This document shows positions 1 to 6,055 of a stretch of 8,987 nucleotides of DNA, one piece after another. Under the pieces are notes generated by a model, which saw nothing but the letters and a program-made list of their open reading frames with translations, made no database searches and had not been told where the DNA came from. The stretch is taken from contig JAGGRU010000015.1 of the NCBI GenBank assembly GCA_021159425.1, positions 1 to 8,987 of the forward strand, given 5' to 3'. The stretch is from Sulfurovum sp. (lineage in GTDB: Bacteria > Campylobacterota > Campylobacteria > Campylobacterales > Sulfurovaceae). Each line of letters starts with the position of its first letter. Position 1 is the first letter of the stretch. Position numbers and translations under genes: made by a program.

Positions 1-25
1 GATCTATACAGTATAAGGAAAAAAT

Positions 26-484
26 ATGAAAAAATTAATCACGATATCACTCCTCACAATGTTAGGAATGATGCCTCTCTGGGCACTACAGCCTGCAACA
101 GATAAACTTATCACTCAGGCAAAAAAAGAAGCAGGAGAGATAAGTGCCACAAAGCTTAAAAAAATGCTTGATAAAGAAGAAGATGTCATTATCCTGGATG
201 TTCGCGAAGCAGAACAGAGAGCTGAGGGACAAATATACGCAGATGATTATTTTGCTATTACCCGTGGAAATCTAGAGTTCAAAGTACTCAATAAGATTAA
301 AAACAAAAATGCTCTGATCGTCACTTACTGCCGAGGAGGAAGTCGCGGTGCACTAGCAGCTCAAACACTCCGAAACCTTGGCTATAAAAATGCTACAAAT
401 CTAAAAGGCGGACTTAAAGCTTGGGCTAAAGCGAGCTACCCTATTGAAACAGGTCTCGGAATTACAAAACTTACAAAAGAATAG
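26..484 (+). CDS. Exported single-domain rhodanese-like sulfurtransferase
   Basis: 152 residues. Residues 1-20 form a signal peptide: MKK, a hydrophobic core, and an L-W-A cleavage site before L21. The mature protein should therefore be periplasmic. One rhodanese domain covers about residues 36-143, with the D-V-R motif at 58-60, the active-site loop C-R-G-G-S-R at 102-107 (persulfide-carrying Cys102), and the closing G-G-L-x-x-W motif with W133. The six-residue loop fits sulfur-transferring rhodaneses rather than Cdc25-type phosphatases, which have a longer loop. The ATG is preceded by AAGGAA at 15-20. Its donor and acceptor cannot be read from the sequence. It is convergent with the histidine kinase gene, and the 51 bases between them show no strong hairpin. 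Upstream context is outside the window, so operon membership is unknown. Family call is firm; physiological role is inference. Confidence 0.9.
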   Translation: MKKLITISLLTMLGMMPLWALQPATDKLITQAKKEAGEISATKLKKMLDKEEDVIILDVREAEQRAEGQIYADDYFAITRGNLEFKVLNKIKNKNALIVTYCRGGSRGALAAQTLRNLGYKNATNLKGGLKAWAKASYPIETGLGITKLTKE

Positions 485-535
485 TGATAACATCTGATGA
501 ACTATCTCTAAACAAATAGCAGGATAAGTAGCCTA

Positions 536-1555
536 TTAAATCTTAAAAGAAAAAGTAGAACCTACCTCTTCTTTACTGACAATTTCCAATTTACTCTGCT
601 GCAGAGAAAGAATCGTTTTCACGATAGAGAGTCCCAGTCCCATGGAATTATCCCAATTATGTGTGCCTGAACGATAGAATTTTTTGCTTACTTTTCCCAA
701 GTCCTTTTCTTTAATTCCAACACCTTTGTCTATGATTGAAACAAGACCGTCTTTTATCTGTAACACTACTTCATCTTTAGAATATTTAAGACCATTCTCC
801 ATAAGATTTTTCAACACAACTTCCATAAGTGTTCTATCTGCATCAACAATGTAAGCACTACCCTCTATTCGTATTTCTCTTGCTTTATATTTCTCTTCCA
901 AAGAAAGTTTTACTTCATTTCCCAAAGCATAGATATCAAAAGAACTTTTATGCAATTTCGCTTCACCACTCTCAAATTTATTCCATAAAATAAGACGACT
1001 TAAAAGTGATTCGATCTTATTACCGTTGTTGTATATTTTTCCTAAGAATTTTTCCTGTAACGGTTTGGGAATATCGTAGTCATCCTGCAGTGTTTGAGAG
1101 TAACCCATAATAGAGGCAATAGGATTACGAAACTCATGAGCTATAGCAGAGATCATATCTCCGCGCTGCCTGTTTTTAAGCTTTAATTTTGCATTGTAAC
1201 GCTGTTTTATATCTTCTCTTTTTTTTGCGCTATTAAGCACTTTTATCAAGTTTTGATTGATATCTTCAAACTCTTGTGTAAAAAAGTGTGTTTTATAATC
1301 TATCTTATCTATATCTTCTATGTTTTTCAAATAATTACTAATTGTAACAAGCTCTTTTTGCATGTGCTGTGCACCACGGTATACATTGACGATAAAAACA
1401 GAAAAAGCTAAAGCAATAAGCCCGACAGCCGTTAAAACAGTATTGGTATCGGGTACCAAAACAACAAGAAGAAGAGAAAAAATAATGAAAGTGATCACAG
1501 CAACAGTGACTAATCTTGCCATGACATATTCTTGGAAATGCGGACGATGAAACAC
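536..1555 (-). CDS. Membrane sensor histidine kinase, two TM segments, no adjacent response regulator
   Basis: 339 residues. Two membrane segments at about 13-34 and 41-59 are joined by only about six residues, so there is no real periplasmic sensor domain. A charged, probably helical linker at about 60-125 leads to the HisKA dimerisation helix with H-E-F-R-N-P and phospho-acceptor His140. The HATPase domain has the N box (N250, N254), the G1 box D-K-G-V-G at 276-280 and the G2 box G-L-G-L around 306-309. All catalytic motifs are present. The start is GTG at 1555-1553, chosen because a full AGGAGG (1570-1565) lies 9 bases upstream; the next in-frame ATG (residue 12) lacks such a site and would shorten the first TM approach. 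It is the last gene of the leftward block, 31 bases after the thioredoxin-like gene. No response regulator is in the window, so its target is unknown. The signal may be sensed within the membrane or in the cytoplasmic linker (inference). Confidence 0.9.
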   Translation of the reverse strand: MFHRPHFQEYVMARLVTVAVITFIIFSLLLVVLVPDTNTVLTAVGLIALAFSVFIVNVYRGAQHMQKELVTISNYLKNIEDIDKIDYKTHFFTQEFEDINQNLIKVLNSAKKREDIKQRYNAKLKLKNRQRGDMISAIAHEFRNPIASIMGYSQTLQDDYDIPKPLQEKFLGKIYNNGNKIESLLSRLILWNKFESGEAKLHKSSFDIYALGNEVKLSLEEKYKAREIRIEGSAYIVDADRTLMEVVLKNLMENGLKYSKDEVVLQIKDGLVSIIDKGVGIKEKDLGKVSKKFYRSGTHNWDNSMGLGLSIVKTILSLQQSKLEIVSKEEVGSTFSFKI

Positions 1556-1570
1556 TTAGCTGATCCTCCT

Positions 1571-1585
1571 GTTTAAAATTTAAAC
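1571..1585. repeat. 15-base perfect palindrome upstream of the histidine kinase RBS
   Basis: GTTTAAA-A-TTTAAAC: seven-base arms around one central base. It fills most of the gap between the thioredoxin-like stop codon and the kinase AGGAGG. As RNA it could form only a weak stem of about 5 bp with a 5-base loop, so it is not a convincing terminator. As DNA it could be a small operator. The region is AT-rich, so chance is possible. Confidence 0.45.
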
Positions 1586-1586
1586 T

Positions 1587-2006
1587 CTATTTTTTTAAAG
1601 GTACTTTTTTCTCAACACTGTCAATAAAACCTGCAAAATCCACAATATTATAATACCCTACAACAGTCTCAAGCACTTTTTTATCTGCTTTCAAAAAGAA
1701 AATTGTCGGTACACCGTTGATAGCAGGCAGATACTTAACAGCTTCTGCATCTTCTCGCATTACTTTTACCATAATATATGGTTCAAGTCTTTCTAATACA
1801 CTGTCATCAGAAAGTGTTCTGTGTTTCATTTTTTCACACCATTTACAGTGTTCACCCCCAACCATTACCATCACTACTTTATTCTCTTTTTGTGCTTTTT
1901 CAAAAGCGGCAGTAATATCTTTTTGCCATACTATTTCACCTGCAAACAGAGTCGTTGAAAAAAGTAGTCCTACAAGTAAAAATATACCCCGTAATAATTT
2001 GTGCAT
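1587..2006 (-). CDS. Exported thioredoxin-fold protein with CKWC motif (Thioredoxin_7/SoxW-like)
   Basis: 139 residues. The N-terminus is a signal peptide (M-H-K-x-x-R, hydrophobic core 8-20, cleavage near F-A/G at 22-23), so it should act in the periplasm. The mature part is a compact thioredoxin fold: the redox motif C54-K-W-C57 in the context E-H-C-K-W-C-E-K-M-K, and the cis-proline loop G-V-P-T with Pro100. The short fold and C-x-W-C motif resemble the Thioredoxin_7/DUF255 and SoxW-type periplasmic thioredoxins more than DsbA, which carries a helical insertion. A likely role is reduction or isomerisation of periplasmic disulfides, perhaps fed by a DsbD/CcdA-type transporter that is not in this window. 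ATG at 2006 has AAGGAA at 2017-2012. That site overlaps the dapE stop codon, so the genes are translationally close and probably co-transcribed. Substrate is unknown. Confidence 0.87.
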   Translation of the reverse strand: MHKLLRGIFLLVGLLFSTTLFAGEIVWQKDITAAFEKAQKENKVVMVMVGGEHCKWCEKMKHRTLSDDSVLERLEPYIMVKVMREDAEAVKYLPAINGVPTIFFLKADKKVLETVVGYYNIVDFAGFIDSVEKKVPLKK

Positions 2007-2016
2007 ATCTATTCCT

Positions 2017-3117
2017 TTAGCTCTTGAAATTTTTTATTAACTCTGTAAAAACACGATGGAGTTTTTCCACCTCTTCAATAGAGGTTCTCTCGTTGGGTGC
2101 ATGGATCGTATCATTGATCACACCGAATTCTACGACATCTATGTTAAAGGCTCCCATGAACCTTGCATCACTTGTGCCACCTGCAGTAGAAAGTTTCGTG
2201 GTAAGTCCCGTAATATTTTCTATACTTGAAGAGAGATTCTTGACTATCTTTGAATCTCTTTTGGTGACAAACGGATATGAGCCTTGCGTAAGTTCCAAGT
2301 CATATTCAATCCCCTCAAAACATTTTGCAATATGCACTTTAACCTCTTCCTGTGTGGTTTTCGTAGAGTTACGTACATTAAACATCAACTTGAGTGAGCC
2401 TGGCGTGACGTTGGTTACTTCCATTCCTCCACGAATATCGGTAATGACCATTTGACTTGGTGCAAAATCATCATCGCCGTTATCCAGGTTCACACCTGCA
2501 ATATTTTGCAATACAGCTGCGATCTGATGTACCGGGTTTATGGCTTTTTCAGGGTATGCCGCATGACCTTGTTTACCATGCACTGTCAGATAACCGTTAA
2601 TAGATCCTCTTCGTCCTATCTTAATAGCATCACCAAACGTAGTCTCACAGGTAGGCTCAGCCACAATACAGTAATCAGGTAAACATCCTGTCTCTTTGAG
2701 ATGTTCAAGCATAATGACTGTACCGTATTTAGCATCACCCTCTTCATCTGAAGTAAGTAAAATTGAAAGTGTACCTTCAAATTTTTCTACTTCTTTACAC
2801 GTTTGTACAAAGGCTGCAACACCAGACTTCATATCTTGTGTACCACGTGCATAGATCTTCCCCTCTTTAATCACGGGAACAAAAGGATTGGTTTCCCAGC
2901 CGTCACCTGCAGGTACGACATCAACATGTCCTGCAAAACAAAGGTGCGGACCTTCAGAGAATTTTTTAGTCAAGAAAAGGTTTTTAACCCCTTCTTTATT
3001 GACATAGGTAGCTTCATAGCCATCAAGATACGCTTCAATAAATTTGAGAGATCCGGCATCATCCGGTGTTATTGACTCAAAACTCAATAACTTTAGTAAC
3101 AGGTCAACAACATTCAT
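2017..3117 (-). CDS. dapE: Succinyl-diaminopimelate desuccinylase (M20 family)
   Basis: 366 residues, close to the roughly 375 of E. coli DapE. It hydrolyses N-succinyl-LL-2,6-diaminopimelate to LL-diaminopimelate and succinate, giving lysine and the peptidoglycan cross-link residue in the cytoplasm. The dinuclear zinc ligands of the family can be placed: H64 (with D66, in G-H-V-D), D95 in G-T-Q-D-M-K-S-G, the catalytic pair E125-E126, E154 in A-E-P-T, and H339 in D-T-I-H-A-P-N-E. The stretch G-R-R-G-S-I at 168-173, G-H-A-A-Y-P at 184-189 and G-G-T-S-D-A-R-F at 313-320 are DapE hallmarks and separate it from ArgE. The ATG at 3117 follows the rhodanese stop codon by 2 bases, with GAGGT inside the end of the rhodanese gene as likely ribosome site. 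This tight coupling makes dapE the second gene of a rhodanese-led transcript. Confidence 0.96.
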   Translation of the reverse strand: MNVVDLLLKLLSFESITPDDAGSLKFIEAYLDGYEATYVNKEGVKNLFLTKKFSEGPHLCFAGHVDVVPAGDGWETNPFVPVIKEGKIYARGTQDMKSGVAAFVQTCKEVEKFEGTLSILLTSDEEGDAKYGTVIMLEHLKETGCLPDYCIVAEPTCETTFGDAIKIGRRGSINGYLTVHGKQGHAAYPEKAINPVHQIAAVLQNIAGVNLDNGDDDFAPSQMVITDIRGGMEVTNVTPGSLKLMFNVRNSTKTTQEEVKVHIAKCFEGIEYDLELTQGSYPFVTKRDSKIVKNLSSSIENITGLTTKLSTAGGTSDARFMGAFNIDVVEFGVINDTIHAPNERTSIEEVEKLHRVFTELIKNFKS

Positions 3118-3119
3118 TT

Positions 3120-3464
3120 TTATTTTTCTACCTCACCACGATATGAAACGATACCACCATAATGGTTAATGACGCTTTCGTGTCCATTGCCTTTAAAAAC
3201 ATTTTGTACTTGTCCGCTTCTCGAACCTGTACGACAGGTAAATATGATCGTTTTATCTTTTGATTCATTAAAAAGCTGCTCAGCCCATTCTTGAAATGAC
3301 GAAGTGGGTTTAAGCATATCTACACCTTTTACATGTCCCATATCATACTCCATACCTTCTCTGACATCGATCAAAAGAAAATCTGCTTCTCCCTCTTTTC
3401 TTGCTTTCAAAAGCGTCTCCAGATCTTCTGAGTTTACATTCTCACTGTCCAATAATTCATGCAT
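3120..3464 (-). CDS. Cytoplasmic single-domain rhodanese-like protein
   Basis: 114 residues, no signal peptide. The rhodanese fold shows D-V-R at 33-35, the G-H-V-x-G motif at 43-47, and the active loop C-R-T-G-S-R at 77-82 with Cys77 as the persulfide-forming residue. It ends with a Y-G-G-I segment (102-105) in place of the usual G-G-x-x-x-W. Size and layout resemble GlpE/PspE-like sulfurtransferases that pass sulfane sulfur to thiols or cyanide. The ATG at 3464 is preceded by AGGGA (3475-3471) at 6 bases. A TATAAT box at 3503-3498 suggests its own promoter. It lies downstream of the FTR catalytic chain and 2 bases upstream of dapE. Adjacency to an FTR suggests that a thioredoxin or the FTR itself could reduce its persulfide, which is inference. 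It shares only family motifs with the exported rhodanese at 26-484. Confidence 0.9.
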   Translation of the reverse strand: MHELLDSENVNSEDLETLLKARKEGEADFLLIDVREGMEYDMGHVKGVDMLKPTSSFQEWAEQLFNESKDKTIIFTCRTGSRSGQVQNVFKGNGHESVINHYGGIVSYRGEVEK

Positions 3465-3497
3465 TAATATTCCCTGTAGTTCTAAAAATAGTCGCGT

Positions 3498-3503
3498 ATT
3501 ATA
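3498..3503 (-). promoter_or_regulatory. Candidate -10 box (TATAAT) for the rhodanese–dapE–thioredoxin–kinase transcript
   Basis: An exact TATAAT reads leftward at 3503-3498 in the 55-base gap between the FTR and rhodanese genes. The transcript would start near 3491, giving a leader of about 27 bases that contains the AGGGA ribosome site. Campylobacterota sigma-70 promoters often have a good -10 and no clear -35, and none is clear here. Confidence 0.5.
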
Positions 3504-3519
3504 GCGAACTTCTTTTTAT

Positions 3520-3864
3520 TTAACTATTTGCAGCGACATACTCTGGTGTACAAAAGATACCACAGTGGCATTTCCCCTCTTCCGGGATCTCTTTTTCGAT
3601 CGCTTGAGGGCAAGGACAAATTCTATTGTCTGCAGAGACAAATTTTCCTTCATTGACCGGATCCGGATCAACCATATAGCATGGGCAAAATCTTTTTCCG
3701 TAAAGCATTCTATGTCTCGCAAGTCCTAACTGTACACCTTCATTCACATCATGCATCGGGTGGTATGCCCAACCGAACTGATTGATCACTTTATCTGTAA
3801 ATTTTTTTGTTTTCTCTAATTCTTTTATAAACTCTGGAGAGCTCATATCTAATTGTTGCATCAT
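3520..3864 (-). CDS. Ferredoxin:thioredoxin reductase catalytic (beta) chain-like protein
   Basis: 114 residues, about the family length. The signature C-P-C … C-P-C … C-H-C is present: Cys60/62, Cys83/85 and Cys99/101. By homology to the cyanobacterial enzyme, C60, C83, C85 and C99 would bind the [4Fe-4S] cluster, and C62 and C101 would form the redox-active disulfide that takes electrons from ferredoxin and reduces thioredoxin. The spacing is X20 and X13, while the plant/cyanobacterial type is X16 and X8. A seventh cysteine, C105 in C-H-C-G-I-F-C, sits where the plant-type protein has Leu in C-H-C-M-L-F-L. No variable (alpha) subunit gene is in the window, as is usual for non-photosynthetic stand-alone FTR chains. 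The first of two adjacent ATGs (3864) is preferred, with AAGGA 7 bases upstream. It is divergent from gatC and leads the block with rhodanese and thioredoxin-like genes. The physiological partner is unknown. Confidence 0.9.
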   Translation of the reverse strand: MMQQLDMSSPEFIKELEKTKKFTDKVINQFGWAYHPMHDVNEGVQLGLARHRMLYGKRFCPCYMVDPDPVNEGKFVSADNRICPCPQAIEKEIPEEGKCHCGIFCTPEYVAANS

Positions 3865-3892
3865 TTTAAAATCCTTAACATTTGTATATGTA

Positions 3893-3898
3893 GTTATA
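3893..3898 (-). promoter_or_regulatory. Weak candidate -10 box for the FTR gene
   Basis: TATAAC reads leftward at 3898-3893, which would start a transcript near 3886 and leave a leader of about 22 bases before the ATG at 3864. The region is AT-rich and offers other near matches (TATACA at 3888-3883 is too close to the ribosome site), so this is tentative. Confidence 0.3.
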
Positions 3899-3916
3899 TC
3901 TTAATCCAAATTAATA

Positions 3917-3922
3917 TATAAT
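3917..3922 (+). promoter_or_regulatory. Candidate -10 box (TATAAT) for the gatC operon
   Basis: An exact TATAAT lies 35 bases before the gatC start, in the 93-base divergent region. The predicted start near 3929 leaves a leader of about 29 bases holding the AAAAGG ribosome site at 3946-3951. No clear -35 is seen. It is the only good promoter candidate in front of gatC, and probably feeds pilT, cvpA and fur as well. Confidence 0.55.
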
Positions 3923-3957
3923 GATACAATTACTGTATTTAATATAAAAGGCAAAAT

Positions 3958-4248
3958 GTGCAAATTGACAACACTGTTCTTGAAAAACTTGAAAAACTTT
4001 CCCATCTTCGTATTGATGATTCAAAAAAGGAAGAAGTGATGGGTCAACTCACTGACATTCTTGGCTACATTGACAACTTGAACGAACTTGATACAGATGC
4101 ATTGAGTGCCTCTTTTTCCACTTTGGAAGGTGGTACTCCTTTGAGAGAAGACAAACCTCGTGAAGCGAATAATATTGCAAAAGATATCTTATCGCATGCG
4201 CCTCAAGGCAGAGATGACTTCTTTATCGTCCCTGCGATCATTGAATAA
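3958..4248 (+). CDS. gatC: Asp-tRNA(Asn)/Glu-tRNA(Gln) amidotransferase subunit C
   Basis: 96 residues, the normal size. GatC is the small chain that links GatA and GatB in GatCAB, which amidates misacylated Asp-tRNA(Asn) and Glu-tRNA(Gln) in bacteria lacking AsnRS and/or GlnRS. Recognisable family features are the N-terminal helix with L-E-K-L-S-H-L (11-17), the stretch I-L-G-Y-I-D-N-L-N-E-L at about 34-44, and the late T-P-L-R-E-D-K-P (60-67) followed by A-P-Q-G-R-D-D-F-F-I-V-P. The start is GTG at 3958: the AAAAGG site at 3946-3951 is 6 bases upstream and no in-frame ATG fits. An ATG at 3956 overlaps the GTG but is in another frame. gatA and gatB are not in the window, so the complex is assembled from scattered genes. 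pilT follows after 14 bases. Confidence 0.95.
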   Translation: MQIDNTVLEKLEKLSHLRIDDSKKEEVMGQLTDILGYIDNLNELDTDALSASFSTLEGGTPLREDKPREANNIAKDILSHAPQGRDDFFIVPAIIE

Positions 4249-4262
4249 CAGAAAGGTTAATT

Positions 4263-5327
4263 ATGGCTGATTTTGATATTAAAAAGCTACTGCAGAGTGT
4301 TGTAACACACGGTGCTTCCGACCTGCACCTTGTAAGTCGTACAGAACCACAGATCAGACTTGACGGTGCACTTAAACCTGTAAATCTCCCTAAACTGACA
4401 GGAGAAGACATTGAAGAGATGGCTTATTCTTTGATCACGGAAAAGCAAAAACAACAATTTGAAGAACATAATGAGCTGGATTTTGCACTTCTGCTTCCTG
4501 GTATCGGTCGATTCAGAGCGAACTACTACAGAACGCTTGGTGATGTAGGAGCGGCATTCAGAACTATCCCGATCGATATACCTTCCCTGGATGATCTTGG
4601 AGCCCCTGAAGTATACAAAAAACTGATCAAAAGAGAAAAAGGTCTCATTCTTGTAACAGGACCAACGGGTTCCGGTAAATCAACAACACTTGCGGCCATG
4701 TTAAATGAAATTAACCTTAATGAACAAAAACACATTGTAACGGTTGAAGACCCGGTGGAGTTCATCCACCAAAATAAAAAATGTGTGTTCTCTCACAGAG
4801 GTGTGGGTGAAGATACAAAAAGTTTTGCTATCGCACTTAAATATGCAATGCGTCAAGATCCGGATATTATCATGATCGGGGAGATGAGAGATAAAGAGAC
4901 CATAGAAGCCGCACTGACATCAGCAGAAACAGGTCACCTTGTTTTTGGTACACTGCACACCTCTTCTGCCCCTGGTACAATTAACCGTATCATCGATGTA
5001 TTTACCGGAGATGAGCAACCGCAGATCAGAGCAATGATCTCAACTTCACTTGTCGCAGTTATTGCGCAGGCACTTCTTCCTAAACTTGGAGGAGGACGTG
5101 TAGCAGCTTCTGAAATATTGGTGACAAACCATGCCATTTCAAACCTCATTCGTGAAGATAAAGTACACCAGATCTATTCACAAATGCAGTTAGGTCAGGG
5201 AAATACAGGAATGATAACTCAGACACAGGCACTCGTTAAATATATTAAAGACGGTAAAGTTTCCCGTGATGTTGCAATGCAATTTTCCAATAAGCCTGAA
5301 GAGTTATCTAAAGCCATAGCAAGATAG
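4263..5327 (+). CDS. pilT: Type IV pilus retraction ATPase PilT
   Basis: 354 residues, typical for PilT. This cytoplasmic hexameric AAA-like secretion ATPase depolymerises the pilus and powers twitching and DNA uptake. Motifs in order: an N-terminal PAS-like domain with H-G-A-S-D-L-H-L (16-23); Walker A G-P-T-G-S-G-K-S-T at 133-141; the Asp box with V-E-D-P-V-E-F (161-167); Walker B D-I-I-M-I-G-E-M-R-D at 201-210; and the His box G-H-L-V-F-G-T-L-H-T at 224-233. The C-terminal A-I-S-N-L-I-R-E at 291-298 matches the A-I-R-N-L-I-R-E motif that marks PilT against PilB. The length, with no extra N-terminal domain, also argues against PilB. The ATG has AAAGG at 4252-4256. It sits 14 bases after gatC, so it is probably co-transcribed; no other pilus gene is in the window. 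It is the gene that C. jejuni lacks at this locus. Confidence 0.95.
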   Translation: MADFDIKKLLQSVVTHGASDLHLVSRTEPQIRLDGALKPVNLPKLTGEDIEEMAYSLITEKQKQQFEEHNELDFALLLPGIGRFRANYYRTLGDVGAAFRTIPIDIPSLDDLGAPEVYKKLIKREKGLILVTGPTGSGKSTTLAAMLNEINLNEQKHIVTVEDPVEFIHQNKKCVFSHRGVGEDTKSFAIALKYAMRQDPDIIMIGEMRDKETIEAALTSAETGHLVFGTLHTSSAPGTINRIIDVFTGDEQPQIRAMISTSLVAVIAQALLPKLGGGRVAASEILVTNHAISNLIREDKVHQIYSQMQLGQGNTGMITQTQALVKYIKDGKVSRDVAMQFSNKPEELSKAIAR

Positions 5328-5350
5328 TATAAAGCAATTTTATTACTATT

Positions 5351-5362
5351 TATAGATACAAT
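5351..5362 (+). promoter_or_regulatory. Possible -10 region upstream of cvpA–fur
   Basis: TATAGATACAAT lies in the 64-base gap after pilT; TACAAT at 5357-5362 is the better -10 match and would start transcription near 5369. In C. jejuni, fur is reported to be driven by promoters in front of the two genes upstream of it, and this site corresponds to the second. The match is imperfect. Confidence 0.35.
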
Positions 5363-5391
5363 ACGAACAAATTAGGAAAGAAGAGGTAACT

Positions 5392-6045
5392 ATGGAGAAC
5401 TTTTCAATGATCGACTTTAACTACTTCGACATCACTATTGGAGCAATAGTACTTATTTTAGGTATTAAAGGTTTCATGAATGGGTTTATCAAAGAAGTAT
5501 TTGGTCTTGTTGGACTTATTGCTGGTGTCTATCTTGCTTCACGTCTGGCAGGGGATGCTTCAACATTCATTGATGCTAATTTCATACATATTGAAAACAC
5601 TGCACTGCTTAAACTTCTTGGTTTTCTTGCTATTCTTACAGTTGTCTGGATGGGTGCGACCATCTTAGGTTCAATTTTTTCAAAACTTACTTCAGTGAGC
5701 GGTTTAGGTTTCATAAACCGTCTTTTAGGTTTCATTGCCGGAGGGGGGAAATATTTTATTATTTTTGCACTGATCGTAACTGCGCTTTCAAATGTCACAC
5801 TGGTAAAAGACAATGTAGAAAAATATGTGAAAGACTCTGTTCTCTATCCTTATTTATTAAAAACGGGTGCCAGCATCATTCATCTTGATCCAAAAGTACT
5901 GGGCCTGGAACAATCATCTACAGCAGAATTAGTGAGCTCTGCTGTAAAAGAAGTGACCAATCAAAATGATACAAATGATACAAATGATTCCAGCAATATA
6001 AAAGCCGTAGATCAAGACGACAATAAAAGCAAAGCAAGCAAATAA
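5392..6045 (+). CDS. cvpA: CvpA family inner-membrane protein
   Basis: 217 residues. Four hydrophobic segments are visible at about 14-30, 33-52, 72-96 and 110-133, followed by a soluble tail. The opening F-D-I-x-I-G-A-I-V-L-I-L-G-I-K-G (12-27), then G-F-I-K-E-V-F-G-L-V-G at 31-41, is the CvpA-family signature. Members are needed for colicin V export in E. coli and affect envelope stress and bile tolerance; the molecular activity is not settled. The last 30 residues are Asn/Asp/Ser/Lys-rich and contain a short repeat, N-D-T-N-D-T-N-D, encoded by a 9-base tandem repeat, so the tail is probably disordered. The ATG at 5392 is preferred for the AGAGG at 5382-5386; an ATG five codons later (5407, with GGAG at 5394) is also plausible. 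fur follows with its ribosome site overlapping the stop codon. Confidence 0.88.
   Translation: MENFSMIDFNYFDITIGAIVLILGIKGFMNGFIKEVFGLVGLIAGVYLASRLAGDASTFIDANFIHIENTALLKLLGFLAILTVVWMGATILGSIFSKLTSVSGLGFINRLLGFIAGGGKYFIIFALIVTALSNVTLVKDNVEKYVKDSVLYPYLLKTGASIIHLDPKVLGLEQSSTAELVSSAVKEVTNQNDTNDTNDSSNIKAVDQDDNKSKASK
5962..5988 (+). repeat. 9-base tandem repeat in the cvpA tail
   Basis: Two exact copies of ACAAATGAT (5971-5979 and 5980-5988) follow a degenerate copy at 5962-5970. The unit is a multiple of three, so copy-number change would add or remove three residues (T-N-D) without a frameshift. It lies in the low-complexity C-terminus of CvpA. Confidence 0.8.
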
Positions 6046-6055
6046 GGACTAACTT

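Noticed and set aside
485..535. Bidirectional terminator between the convergent rhodanese and kinase genes
   Set aside because: Only a weak imperfect pairing (AATAGC with GCCTATT) is present, with no G/C-rich stem and U tract.
1362..3504. Plus-strand open frames opposite the leftward genes (for example 1717-2040, 2024-2455, 2803-3075)
   Set aside because: They lie antisense to genes with intact family motifs, have no family signature themselves, and lack convincing ribosome sites.
3516..3722. Minus-strand 68-residue frame overlapping the FTR gene
   Set aside because: Shifted-frame shadow; the FTR frame carries the seven cysteines and the ribosome site.
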